DNA from: Methyloprofundus sp. | GTDB taxonomy: Bacteria; Pseudomonadota; Gammaproteobacteria; Methylococcales; Methylomonadaceae | Length of the DNA: 45,260 nucleotides | Assembly (NCBI GenBank): GCA_014859465.1 | Contig: JACUUF010000019.1 | Coordinates: 1-45,260 of the forward strand | Reading direction: 5' to 3' | Part shown: piece by piece, positions 1 to 8,394 of the stretch | Layout: each line of letters begins with the position of its first letter | How positions within the stretch are numbered: the first letter of the stretch is position 1 | The notes under the pieces: model-generated | Told to the model about the DNA's origin: nothing | What the model saw: the letters and a program-made list of their open reading frames with translations, nothing else | Databases searched by the model: none | Made by a program: the position numbers and the translations under genes

Positions 1-98
1 TTTCTAGCGGCTCTCGATGCAACATCCGCAGGAAATTTCTTTGACTTGCCCTTGGTGTAGAGTTCTTGGGTTTGTTTGTCAGCGAAGGATTTAATCAT
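1..98 (-). CDS. higB: HigB-type toxin, 5' part only (cut by window edge)
   Basis: Reading the minus strand from the ATG at 98 gives 32 residues beginning MIKSFADKQTQELYTKGK and ending near VASRAARK, open to the window edge. This is the characteristic N-terminus of HigB/RelE-fold type II toxins, which are ribosome-dependent mRNA endonucleases of about 92 residues. The matching HigA antitoxin normally follows the toxin and would lie beyond position 1. The gene begins about 60 bp after the attC core at 152-159, so it is the leading gene of the next integron cassette. HigBA pairs are well-known passengers of integron arrays, where they may stabilise the array. Only a third of the protein is visible. 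Confidence 0.8.
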   Translation of the reverse strand, partial: MIKSFADKQTQELYTKGKSKKFPADVASRAAR

Positions 99-151
99 GA
101 AACGAAGTGTATTTCGTCACGTGACACTTGTCAAGATAATTTGGGAATGAC

Positions 152-230
152 TGCGTAACGCCAGCCATCACAGGCGGCAAACTTGGAGCGCAGCGGAGAG
201 TTTGCCGTCCTAGTGAAGGCATTGTTAGCA
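152..230 (-). other. attC recombination site
   Basis: On the minus strand this 79-bp stretch starts with the R'' core TGCTAAC and ends with the R' core GTTACGC. Between them lie the inner boxes GGACGGCAAACT and AGTTTGCCGCCTG, which pair with a bulged base, around a short loop rich in CGC. This is the folded-hairpin architecture of integron attC sites. The R'' box is the exact complement of the GTTAGCA at 1846-1852, as expected for two ends of one cassette. The R' core departs slightly from the GTTRRRY consensus. Crossover would fall between the G at 159 and the T at 158. Confidence 0.8.
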
Positions 231-232
231 TA

Positions 233-1174
233 TTAATATTCGTTGTTATCGTCGGCCATCATATCTCGAATATGCTCATCTAGATCGACATCAAAATACT
301 CTATCGCATCGTAGTGAGATGTAGAGATGTAGGTATCACCTAAATCAGCAGCTCTCAATTTTGAGTACCCGTTTATCTTCAGGCCGCATGCAACACATTG
401 AAATGTTTCTGGACGCATTACCTGTCTTTCGATAATGCTATCATCACTTACTTCCTTCTTGGCTTCGCCTGCTGATTTCCCGTGCAATAAAGCCGTGCTG
501 CCACACGCCGGGCAATTCACACGATGGCCGTAATGCCGAAGGGAGACAGTATCCGCTTGCTTACGAGCCTGCTCTTGCTCTTCGGGAGTTTTATCACTCC
601 AAACGGTTTTGTGCGCAGTAATCGTACTCTTCACTGCGTTTGCGGTATCGTCTTTGAGTGCCGATATCTCTTCTTTGGCCTGTTCTGCCACTTCATTTCC
701 GAAAAGCGATTCAAGTGACTCGCTAATTTCGTTAGCCAATATTTGGGAAACCGTAAAGAAACTGGGAAGCCATGATGAAGTTCCTAGGTTTTCAAAAGGC
801 ATATTTCCGGAGTGAACTTCACTATTCCTACGCGCTACTTGGCTTGCGCAGAAATTCGAATGTTCTCTTGTAAATCCGTCAACTAAGTCTTCAACCCTTT
901 GTATCAACTCAGTTATAGATGCAGATTTTGCAACGAATTTTTGCTTTTTGGTTGGTTGCTCTAAAGCGTGGAGCAAATTATTCCAATCTTTGCTATCGGC
1001 CAATAGAACTGGAGAGACATTTGCAACGGTGGCTCGGACTAGCATTTCAACAACAAAGGCCGACCACAACCCAAACTGCCAATTGTTGTCTTGATGCTCA
1101 AACATTACTTCAGCGTAAAGTTGCGCCTTTGCGAACAATGATTCTTTTGACCATTCGTGGCTTGTTTGTTCCAT
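233..1174 (-). CDS. Cassette protein with HEPN-like motif and C-terminal zinc ribbon
   Basis: The 313-residue product is not one I recognise by name. Residues 10-170 look largely helical and contain R116-N117-x3-H121, which fits the R-[NDH]-x3-H catalytic signature of HEPN ribonuclease domains. Residues 160-210 are charged and may be coiled. Two CxxC pairs, C221/C224 (CPACG) and C260/C263 (CVACG), form a probable zinc ribbon. The tail is acidic. An AAAGGA-like ribosome site precedes the ATG at 1174, only 3 bp after the dioxygenase stop, so translation is probably coupled. It is the second gene of the integron cassette and is followed directly by attC. A defence or toxin role is an inference from the motif and the cassette setting. 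Confidence 0.6.
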   Translation of the reverse strand: MEQTSHEWSKESLFAKAQLYAEVMFEHQDNNWQFGLWSAFVVEMLVRATVANVSPVLLADSKDWNNLLHALEQPTKKQKFVAKSASITELIQRVEDLVDGFTREHSNFCASQVARRNSEVHSGNMPFENLGTSSWLPSFFTVSQILANEISESLESLFGNEVAEQAKEEISALKDDTANAVKSTITAHKTVWSDKTPEEQEQARKQADTVSLRHYGHRVNCPACGSTALLHGKSAGEAKKEVSDDSIIERQVMRPETFQCVACGLKINGYSKLRAADLGDTYISTSHYDAIEYFDVDLDEHIRDMMADDNNEY

Positions 1175-1177
1175 TGA

Positions 1178-1828
1178 TTATCCTTTAACCTCCGCTAAGT
1201 AGACCCGTTCAAGTCTTCTATTCATTCCTTCAGCGGTAACGGCAGAGCGCGAATGGAAGGTTTGCCAATTGTCAATTAGGAGGCATTGGTTGCAATTACC
1301 CAAAACTACTGCTTCATAGCTAACCTTAGCGAGACGACCTATAACCCTAGAGCGTAAGGATAACGCTAATTTATTTATTGGCTGAATAAAAAGGGAATCC
1401 CATCTGTAAAAATCACCTTCAACTAGACGAAGAGGACTTAAATGCCCGTTAAGCCTGCGCCGCGGCCTGAATAATGCGCGGCGCAAATCATGAATATCTT
1501 CCCCTTCAAAAATTCGTTCTGATTTCACGACTCGGGTTTCTACTGACAGTGCAGGCACTCTGCAGCAAAGTAGCAGATATCTTGGCGGGCGAAACCAATG
1601 TGCCATATCACTGTGAAAAGGAAATTCTTCTACACCATAGTTGCCGCTATAACTACTTGCCTCCAATGAGGCTTTATTGGCCGGCCTCAATTCTTGAACT
1701 GTTTTTGCGCCAGGAACATTGATCACTGTCCCGATATTGGTGGCGATCTCCTTCGAACTATCACCAAAAGACAGACCATCAAACGTGACATACCCATCCT
1801 CTGCTAGTTTCTTGAAGAGTGTGCTCAT
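1178..1828 (-). CDS. TauD/TfdA-like Fe(II)/2-oxoglutarate dioxygenase
   Basis: The 216-residue protein carries the HxD...H iron-binding triad of the TauD/TfdA superfamily: H72-S-D74 (FHSDMAHW) and H192 (FHSRSAV). Arginines around 204-208 (RRLERVYL) sit where the family binds the 2-oxoglutarate carboxylate. It is shorter than typical TauD proteins of about 280 residues, so it is a compact member. The substrate cannot be read from sequence. It is the first gene of the integron cassette: its ATG lies 18-24 bp inside the recombination junction at 1851/1852, with AAGG nine bases upstream as ribosome site. It ends 3 bp before the next gene. Expression probably depends on a promoter in the attI region. 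Confidence 0.75.
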   Translation of the reverse strand: MSTLFKKLAEDGYVTFDGLSFGDSSKEIATNIGTVINVPGAKTVQELRPANKASLEASSYSGNYGVEEFPFHSDMAHWFRPPRYLLLCCRVPALSVETRVVKSERIFEGEDIHDLRRALFRPRRRLNGHLSPLRLVEGDFYRWDSLFIQPINKLALSLRSRVIGRLAKVSYEAVVLGNCNQCLLIDNWQTFHSRSAVTAEGMNRRLERVYLAEVKG

Positions 1829-1845
1829 TCGTCGATGCCTTACAA

Positions 1846-1852
1846 TGCTAAC
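1846..1852 (-). other. attI/first-cassette junction core
   Basis: The minus strand reads GTTAGCA here, the reverse complement of the R'' box of the attC at 224-230. In an inserted cassette the G belongs to attI and the TTAGCA to the cassette, placing the crossover between 1852 and 1851. The region 1853-1984 would then be attI plus the divergent promoters of cassette and integrase. Confidence 0.6.
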
Positions 1853-1894
1853 AAATTATTATTCAGATCTGGATATATTCTATCCTAGGATAGG

Positions 1895-1900
1895 ATTATA
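1895..1900 (-). promoter_or_regulatory. Candidate cassette promoter (Pc) -10 box
   Basis: The minus strand shows a perfect TATAAT preceded by TGCA, close to an extended -10, about 45 bp outside the cassette junction and about 67 bp upstream of the dioxygenase start. No good -35 hexamer lies at 16-18 bp. A 14-bp perfect palindrome, CTATCCTAGGATAG at 1880-1893, lies just downstream of this box in the direction of transcription and could be an operator. Confidence 0.35.
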
Positions 1901-1984
1901 TGCAGTATTCCTCTATAAAGCTTAGTAATACTAAACGGGATAACATACATTTAAGTGATGTTTATCGGATATGGATAACGCTCA

Positions 1985-2769
1985 ATGCTTAAACTTCCTG
2001 AAAAAATCAACCAACCTTTTCAACAATTTTTGATTAATAAAGGACTCGCCGACAAACACAGGTACTTTTATAGCAAGTGGCTACGCTTTTATTGGGATTT
2101 TTGCCATAAATATCATCACCCTACGTTTTATCAGAATAGCCGTTCTCAGTTTTTAGCTAAGTTAAAGGACAAAGGGCCGTCTGAATCACAGCGTGAGCAA
2201 GCATCTAAAGCGATTACTTTTCTTTATGAAATGGCTTCTATATTGAAAGAAAACAAAACTAACCCTGTACGTGAGACCGCTAATTTGCCACCCAGTCTTG
2301 ATCCGGCTATAGGCAATGGTGCTTCCATTCAAAATAGAGACTATAACGCTCCTATTTCTAAACATGAGGCATCTGTGGAAGTTAACATTTCAGGTTCAAT
2401 AGAACCACCGCCTTCTCAATTGAACTCGGGGGCTAGTTGGGTCTTTGTTAATGGATTTGGCAGTATGTGTTTCCTGCGGCTAGACACTCGACCGATCCGC
2501 GTACTAAGATGGTGCGCCGTCATCATGTGCAGGAGCAGGCGATACAGCGGGCGGTTAAGCAGGCGGTGCGTGATGCGGAGTTGACTAAAGCAGCTACACC
2601 GCATACTTTTCGTCATTCGTTTGCAACGCATTTGTTGGAAGGTGGTTATGACATCCGCACCGTACAAGAATTATTGGGTCATGCAGATGTTAGTACGACG
2701 ATGATTTATACCCATTTGCTAAATAAGGGCGGTAAGGGCGTGACCAGTCCATTGGATCAACTGGGATGA
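1985..2769 (+). pseudogene. intI: Integron integrase, internally deleted and frameshifted
   Basis: The reading frame from the ATG at 1985 encodes an N-terminal SAM-like core-binding domain (residues 1-85, including GLADKHRYFYSKWLRFYWDF) and a linker, then loses homology near residue 145. From about 2461 another frame reads [14 protein letters not shown], then [47 protein letters not shown] and GVTSPLDQL. That is the C-terminus of integron integrases, with the box II H-x-x-R, the distal H and the nucleophile tyrosine in MIYTH. The segment holding the first catalytic arginine is missing and the frame is shifted, so no active recombinase can be made. The gene diverges from the cassette array on its left. 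Confidence 0.85.
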
Positions 2770-2794
2770 TCCTTTGCTGGAAGTTACATACAAG

Positions 2795-4141
2795 CTATGG
2801 GGTCAGCAATTCTTCCAACATATTTTGATGCAAGCGTTCAATCCATTTCTGACTAAATAAAGGCTCGATAAAATTATAGCTAAACGTTAGTTGCTTATTA
2901 AATTGGCAGCTTAAAAAGGCGAGGGCGGGCGGGCTGGAAATCTGGCAAAGGTGATAAATTTTTGTAATATCACTGCCCAAAAAAACACTGCTGGATAAAT
3001 CAACATGGCCTATATCAGAAAACCAGAAGGAGCTACGCTCAGTGCCGCTGCGCATGGACTTACGTAGTTTTTCGCCGTGCTGCTCTAATGATAACCAGCT
3101 AGCCGCCCACATTACGGGCAGAAAGGCATAATCGAGTTTTTCGCGTAGGGTGTGCATGCTTTGTTGTTTTAAATGCTCAAATAGTGCTGTCTTATCATTT
3201 AGTAAAGTTTTGGGTGCTTGGGCAAATAAAGGGGCAACATGGTTGCTTAATAAGGGGCTTAGCGCTTTATTTTTACGTAAATTAAAGGCGTAAGGCGTGC
3301 AATAGGCTTCGCCCGGTTGTTTAGGGTTCATCTTGTGCAAGGCGCGCATAAAACAACCGACATAATATAAGCTGGTGCCGGTTAAGCCGACTTGTTGGCG
3401 GGCTAGGGCGTTAATTACCTGAGTTTGTTCTGGGCTAAGCGTGTAGGTATTAAAATTTAATTGCTGGGGTGCTAAGCTGGTATCCGCATGAATAATGCTT
3501 TGTAAGCTGTCTAGTTTAGAAATATAGCGTTTAGCTTTTAAAAATAGGCTAACTTTTTGCCACCATTTATATTTGGCTAATTGCTTATTAACGAGCGGCT
3601 CGAGCTTAGGCTGGTCAAAACGGTTGCGCGCCGTTAAAGATTCGGTACATAAGTATTTTAAAATTAAATCTGCACCACGGGCATCGCAGAAAGGGTGAAT
3701 CCAGCGCATTAAAAAGGTGGTTTTTGTGGCGCTGCTAATAAGGTGAAATTCCACTGGCGCAATCGTTTCCCGCGCTTGTTTGTGATTGAGCAGTTTTACA
3801 ACGGCGTCTTTATGAAAGCTAGTTTCATCGGCATTGTTAGTCTTAGTATGCTGATAAAAAAGCGGGTGTTTTTGCTCGCGTGTACACCAAAAAAAGCGTT
3901 TGCCGCGTTGCTGTAAGCTGGCAAAAGCTAGCGGGAAGCGTTCGCCAAATTCAGTGATGCGCTGTTCTAATGCTGCAATATCGGGGGGTTTTGATAGCTC
4001 TAAAGCAAAACCACACAGACTGCCGGGCATTTGTTCTTGGCGTATTTCTTCATCCATGGCCAAAGTAAAACAATCGGCTGGGTTGAGTATTTGGATGATG
4101 TCTGGGTTAGGCGTTTTCATGCTTTGTGCTGCAATATCCAT
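2795..4141 (-). CDS. Condensation-domain-like acyltransferase
   Basis: This 448-residue soluble protein resembles stand-alone condensation or wax-ester/PapA-type acyltransferases. It has the HxxxD catalytic signature as H149-P-F-C-D153 followed by ARG (RWIHPFCDARGADLI), and a C-terminal half ending in SYNFIEPLFS-like text, as in the family's second lobe. The second His of the usual HHxxxD is replaced by Ile. Such enzymes join an acyl group carried on an acyl carrier protein to an amine or alcohol. It overlaps the upstream acyl carrier protein gene by 25 bp, so the two are probably co-transcribed and functionally paired. No adenylation or ketosynthase gene is adjacent, so the acyl donor and product are unknown. 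Confidence 0.7.
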   Translation of the reverse strand: MDIAAQSMKTPNPDIIQILNPADCFTLAMDEEIRQEQMPGSLCGFALELSKPPDIAALEQRITEFGERFPLAFASLQQRGKRFFWCTREQKHPLFYQHTKTNNADETSFHKDAVVKLLNHKQARETIAPVEFHLISSATKTTFLMRWIHPFCDARGADLILKYLCTESLTARNRFDQPKLEPLVNKQLAKYKWWQKVSLFLKAKRYISKLDSLQSIIHADTSLAPQQLNFNTYTLSPEQTQVINALARQQVGLTGTSLYYVGCFMRALHKMNPKQPGEAYCTPYAFNLRKNKALSPLLSNHVAPLFAQAPKTLLNDKTALFEHLKQQSMHTLREKLDYAFLPVMWAASWLSLEQHGEKLRKSMRSGTERSSFWFSDIGHVDLSSSVFLGSDITKIYHLCQISSPPALAFLSCQFNKQLTFSYNFIEPLFSQKWIERLHQNMLEELLTP

Positions 4142-4353
4142 TGCTCAAGTGCATTGAATGAGTTGACATTATCGGGATCAATTTCTGAGTCGGGCAGAGT
4201 GACGCCGAACTGCTCTTCTATATACATAATCAAGCGCATAATGCCCATACTGTCTAAGCCGGCTTCCAATAGATCGTCATCATCAGAAAATTTTTCAGGT
4301 TCGGCGACAAAAATAAGTTCATCAAAAATAAAATTGCGGATTTTTTGTTTCAT
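4117..4353 (-). CDS. Acyl carrier protein
   Basis: The 78-residue acidic protein has the 4'-phosphopantetheine attachment motif G-L-D-S35-M (AGLDSMGIMRLI) followed by EEQFGVTLPDSEI and a final amphipathic helix, the four-helix PP-binding fold. It is not the fatty-acid AcpP, which lies in the fab cluster in these bacteria; it more closely resembles dedicated carrier proteins of secondary or lipid-tailoring pathways. Its 3' end overlaps the condensation-like acyltransferase gene, which is its likely partner. It lies 198 bp downstream of purM, beyond a hairpin, so it probably has its own promoter between 4354 and 4465. Confidence 0.85.
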   Translation of the reverse strand: MKQKIRNFIFDELIFVAEPEKFSDDDDLLEAGLDSMGIMRLIMYIEEQFGVTLPDSEIDPDNVNSFNALEQWILQHKA

Positions 4354-4465
4354 AGCCAGGGGTGTGAGTTAATGCTGAGGTTTTATTTTTAGGCGGTTCT
4401 TTATTTTGGTAAAGAGTCACTTAAAAAGTTAGGAATGAGCATTTATGTAAGTTGGGCATTTGATA

Positions 4466-4526
4466 AGGAGTAATAGCTTTAGCTATTGCTGTGCCTGACA
4501 AAAAAAGCTAAAGCTTTTTTACTCCT
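4466..4526. terminator. Inverted repeat, probable purM terminator
   Basis: AGGAGTAA at 4466-4473 pairs with TTACTCCT at 4519-4526, and AGCTTTAGCT at 4475-4484 pairs with AGCTAAAGCT at 4506-4515, separated by a small bulge. An inner arm AAAAAAGCT/AGCTTTTTT (4501-4520) gives a T-run in both directions. It sits 25 bp after the purM stop. Its length and AT-rich paired arms could also mark a dispersed palindromic repeat. Confidence 0.5.
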
Positions 4527-4551
4527 ACTCAAGTTATTAACGTTTTATTCC

Positions 4552-5601
4552 TTAGTCGCTTGCGTAGATGACTTTGTTGCTGCCTGGTGTACTGAGGATT
4601 TCACCAATAGAGAAAGCATGCTCGCCTAATTCTTTCAATGTTGCAATCGCGGTTGCTTCATTTTCTGCGGCAACGCAGACAATCATGCCTACACCGCAGT
4701 TAAACGTCGTTAGCATATTTGCTTCGGTGACATTGCCTTGCTCTTGTAGCCATTGAAAAATAGCCGGCATTTCCCAGGCATTCAGGTTGATGCTGGCGCT
4801 TAAATTTTCAGGTAATACGCGGGGCACATTTTCAGTAATGCCGCCACCAGTGATATGCGCCATGGCATGCACAGGAACAGTGGCAATCAATTGAAGTAGG
4901 GGTTTTACATAGATGCGTGTAGGCTCAAGCAAATGATCAGCTAATGTTTTATCGCCAAGTTTTTCCGATAACGAGGTTTTGCTATGTTCAATAATTTTAC
5001 GAATTAATGAGTAGCCATTGGAGTGAGGGCCTGAGGAGGCGATACCGATTAATTTATTGCCTACAGCAACTTTGCTACCATCAATAATGGCATCTTTTTC
5101 GACAATACCGACACAGAAGCCCGCTAGATCATATTCGCCGTCAGCATACATGCCTGGCATTTCTGCCGTTTCACCGCCGACTAAAGCGGCGCCAGCAAGC
5201 TCGCAGCCTTTGCCTATGCCTTCGATAACGGACGTTGCGGTATCGACATCAAGTTTGCCGGTCGCAAAATAATCTAGGAAAAATAATGATTCTGCTCCTT
5301 GCACGATAATATCGTTAACACACATGCCGACTAAGTCGATGCCAACGGTGTTGTGACGATTTAAATCAATCGCTAGCTTTAATTTTGTGCCCACACCGTC
5401 GGTACCAGACACTAAAACGGGGTGTTTGTAGCGATCTAGTGGTAAATCAAACAAGGAGCCAAATCCGCCTAGTCCAGCCATAACACCGGCTGTTCTGGTT
5501 TTTGCCGCAATGGGTTTGATGCGCTCAACAAGCGTATTGCCTGCTGCTATATCAACGCCGGCACTTTTATAGTTTAAACTCTCTTGTTTATGTTCGCTCA
5601 C
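4552..5601 (-). CDS. purM: Phosphoribosylformylglycinamidine cyclo-ligase
   Basis: The 349-residue enzyme closes formylglycinamidine ribonucleotide to aminoimidazole ribonucleotide with ATP, the fifth step of de novo purine synthesis. Recognisable family segments are [13 protein letters not shown] at the start, [12 protein letters not shown], the nucleotide-binding [23 protein letters not shown], and [17 protein letters not shown]. The length matches bacterial PurM. The start is GTG at 5601 with only a weak ribosome site. It is divergent from the DUF2066 gene at 5668, a neighbour commonly seen in gammaproteobacteria, and the 66-bp gap must hold both promoters. Confidence 0.97.
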   Translation of the reverse strand: MSEHKQESLNYKSAGVDIAAGNTLVERIKPIAAKTRTAGVMAGLGGFGSLFDLPLDRYKHPVLVSGTDGVGTKLKLAIDLNRHNTVGIDLVGMCVNDIIVQGAESLFFLDYFATGKLDVDTATSVIEGIGKGCELAGAALVGGETAEMPGMYADGEYDLAGFCVGIVEKDAIIDGSKVAVGNKLIGIASSGPHSNGYSLIRKIIEHSKTSLSEKLGDKTLADHLLEPTRIYVKPLLQLIATVPVHAMAHITGGGITENVPRVLPENLSASINLNAWEMPAIFQWLQEQGNVTEANMLTTFNCGVGMIVCVAAENEATAIATLKELGEHAFSIGEILSTPGSNKVIYASD

Positions 5602-5667
5602 GAGTGTTCTCTTATGGGTAAAATTAAATTATAGTTAACTGTTATTGTACAAGACAAAATTAATGAT

Positions 5668-6723
5668 ATGAAAGCGCTTATTAAGTTTTTACTGGTTTGT
5701 TACTTATTTTTTGCCGCAATTGTGCAGGCGATTGAGGTAAAAGGTTTGTTTGAAGTTGAGGTTGCTGCGCTCAGTCAATCCCGAGAAGACAGGAATGCCG
5801 CTGTGCGTGAAGCTATGAGCATTGTGCTTAATAGAGTCATGGTGGGGGATGAGGCGATAACTCAAGACCCCGTTGTGAGAATTGCCTTGGATAATGCCGC
5901 TTCTTATGTCGATCAATATCAATACGAGCTAAATGTTAACGCTAAAGCGGGTAGTGACATGCGTATTATGCGTGTAGCTTTTAATGAAGAAATGCTTATG
6001 GAGTTGATGCGCAGCAGTAGTTTAGCTATTTGGAATGAAATGCGTGATGAAGTATTGGTTTGGCTAGTGGTTGAGCAGCTTGGTCAGCGAGCCATACTTG
6101 ATATTGATAAGAATAGGGAGGTTGAACAAGCATTACAGACGGCGGCCAAGTTAAAAGGTGTGCCGATTTTATTGCCGTTAATGGACCTAGAAGAAAAGCA
6201 AAAAGTTTTGGTGGCGGATGTGCTTAGCGCTTATCCTGAGAAACTCATGAAGGCGTCAGAGCGCTATGATGTTGCGGCTATTCTTTCGGGAAAATTACTT
6301 AAGCAAGGACGTTGCTGGAGTTCTGAGTGGACCTTGAGTTTTAATAATAAAATTGCCCAGTGGACTGTACCTTGTCTTGATTTGGCTGCTAATTTGGCCG
6401 TGGCATTTCAAGGTGCATATAAGCCTTTAGCTAGTTTTTATGCTGTTAAAGCTGATCAAGTAGGTATGGGGACTGTTATGTTGAAGGTTGCAGGCATTAG
6501 CGGTATGACAGCGGAAACTAATATTAAGTCATATTTACGTAAACTGCCGATGGTAAGCTCGGTGAAATGGGTGCAAGTGGAGCAGGGGCGACACGTTTTT
6601 CAATTAAAAATTACGGGAACCCAAGTGGCGTTGCAAGAATATCTTGCTTTGGGGCGCGAATTACGTGAAAAAGGCGTGGATATGCATGATAATAGTCTGC
6701 TTTATGAGTTGAGAGAGCAGTAA
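5668..6723 (+). CDS. DUF2066 domain protein, probably exported
   Basis: The 351-residue product begins with a signal-peptide-like segment (KALIKFLLVCYLFFAAIVQA), then the DUF2066 segment VAALSQSREDRNAAVREAMS and LNRVMVG. Function is unknown. The family is conserved beside purM across gammaproteobacteria, often followed by hda, which is absent here. The first 20 residues suggest periplasmic or inner-membrane-anchored location. The next gene, tgt, follows after 76 bp. Confidence 0.8.
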   Translation: MKALIKFLLVCYLFFAAIVQAIEVKGLFEVEVAALSQSREDRNAAVREAMSIVLNRVMVGDEAITQDPVVRIALDNAASYVDQYQYELNVNAKAGSDMRIMRVAFNEEMLMELMRSSSLAIWNEMRDEVLVWLVVEQLGQRAILDIDKNREVEQALQTAAKLKGVPILLPLMDLEEKQKVLVADVLSAYPEKLMKASERYDVAAILSGKLLKQGRCWSSEWTLSFNNKIAQWTVPCLDLAANLAVAFQGAYKPLASFYAVKADQVGMGTVMLKVAGISGMTAETNIKSYLRKLPMVSSVKWVQVEQGRHVFQLKITGTQVALQEYLALGRELREKGVDMHDNSLLYELREQ

Positions 6724-6763
6724 GCAGGGCGAGTTTTGGCGTTGATGCATTATACCTCCCTGA

Positions 6764-7915
<1,152 letters not shown>

Positions 7916-7957
7916 TGGCAAGCTTTTTTATTAAACGTATTCAACTTTGGGGAATTC

Positions 7958-8305
7958 ATGAGTTTTTTTATATCTGATGCTTTAGCAGCAGCTGCTCCAG
8001 CAGCACAACAACCGGGTTGGGAAGGTATGCTATTTCCACTGGGTATTTTAGTATTTTTCTATTTCTTATTTTTGAGACCACAGCATAAACGCACAAAAGA
8101 GCATAAAAAAATGCTTGAGCAAATGCAGCCGGGTGCAGAAGTTGTCACTGGCGGTGGTGTTTTAGGTAAAGTGGTTAGTTTAGATGAAAATTTTGTTCAA
8201 GTGGAAGTGGCTGAGAATGTGGTTATTCAAGTGCAACGCCATCAAATTGCTAGCTTAATGCCTAAAGGAACTTATAAAGTTCAAATGAAAAAAACAAAAT
8301 CTTAA
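7958..8305 (+). CDS. yajC: Preprotein translocase subunit YajC
   Basis: This 115-residue single-pass inner-membrane protein has an Ala-rich N-terminus, a transmembrane helix around 25-42 (MLFPLGILVFFYFLFLRPQ) ending in the family motif FLRPQHKRTKEHKKM, and a small cytosolic domain with PGAEVVTGGGVLGKV. YajC associates with SecD-SecF and aids SecYEG-mediated export. The ATG at 7958 follows a GGGGAA ribosome site. It lies between tgt and secD, as expected. Confidence 0.97.
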   Translation: MSFFISDALAAAAPAAQQPGWEGMLFPLGILVFFYFLFLRPQHKRTKEHKKMLEQMQPGAEVVTGGGVLGKVVSLDENFVQVEVAENVVIQVQRHQIASLMPKGTYKVQMKKTKS

Positions 8306-8394
8306 TTCTTTAGTAACGCAATTAACGCAGTGCCTAATAATGAAGCTGGCACAATTATTTGTGTCAGCCGTTGATTTATCTTGATGGACATATC

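Larger units (their letters stand above)
1..2769 (-). mobile_element. Degenerate integron: cassette array plus broken integrase
   Basis: A disrupted integron-integrase gene on the plus strand (from 1985) is transcribed away from a run of minus-strand genes, the standard divergent layout of an integron. An attC-like imperfect palindrome lies at 152-230. The leading core of the first cassette, GTTAGCA on the minus strand at 1846-1852, is the exact reverse complement of the attC R'' box TGCTAAC at 224-230. The two core boxes therefore define one cassette of about 1.69 kb, from 1851 down to 159, followed by the start of a second cassette with a HigB gene. The array continues off the left edge. 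Boundaries and integron identity are inferred from these matches. Confidence 0.75.

Noticed and set aside
524-1188. Plus-strand open frames opposite the first cassette gene
   Set aside because: They are antisense to a well-formed minus-strand gene, have no recognisable domains and poor starts.
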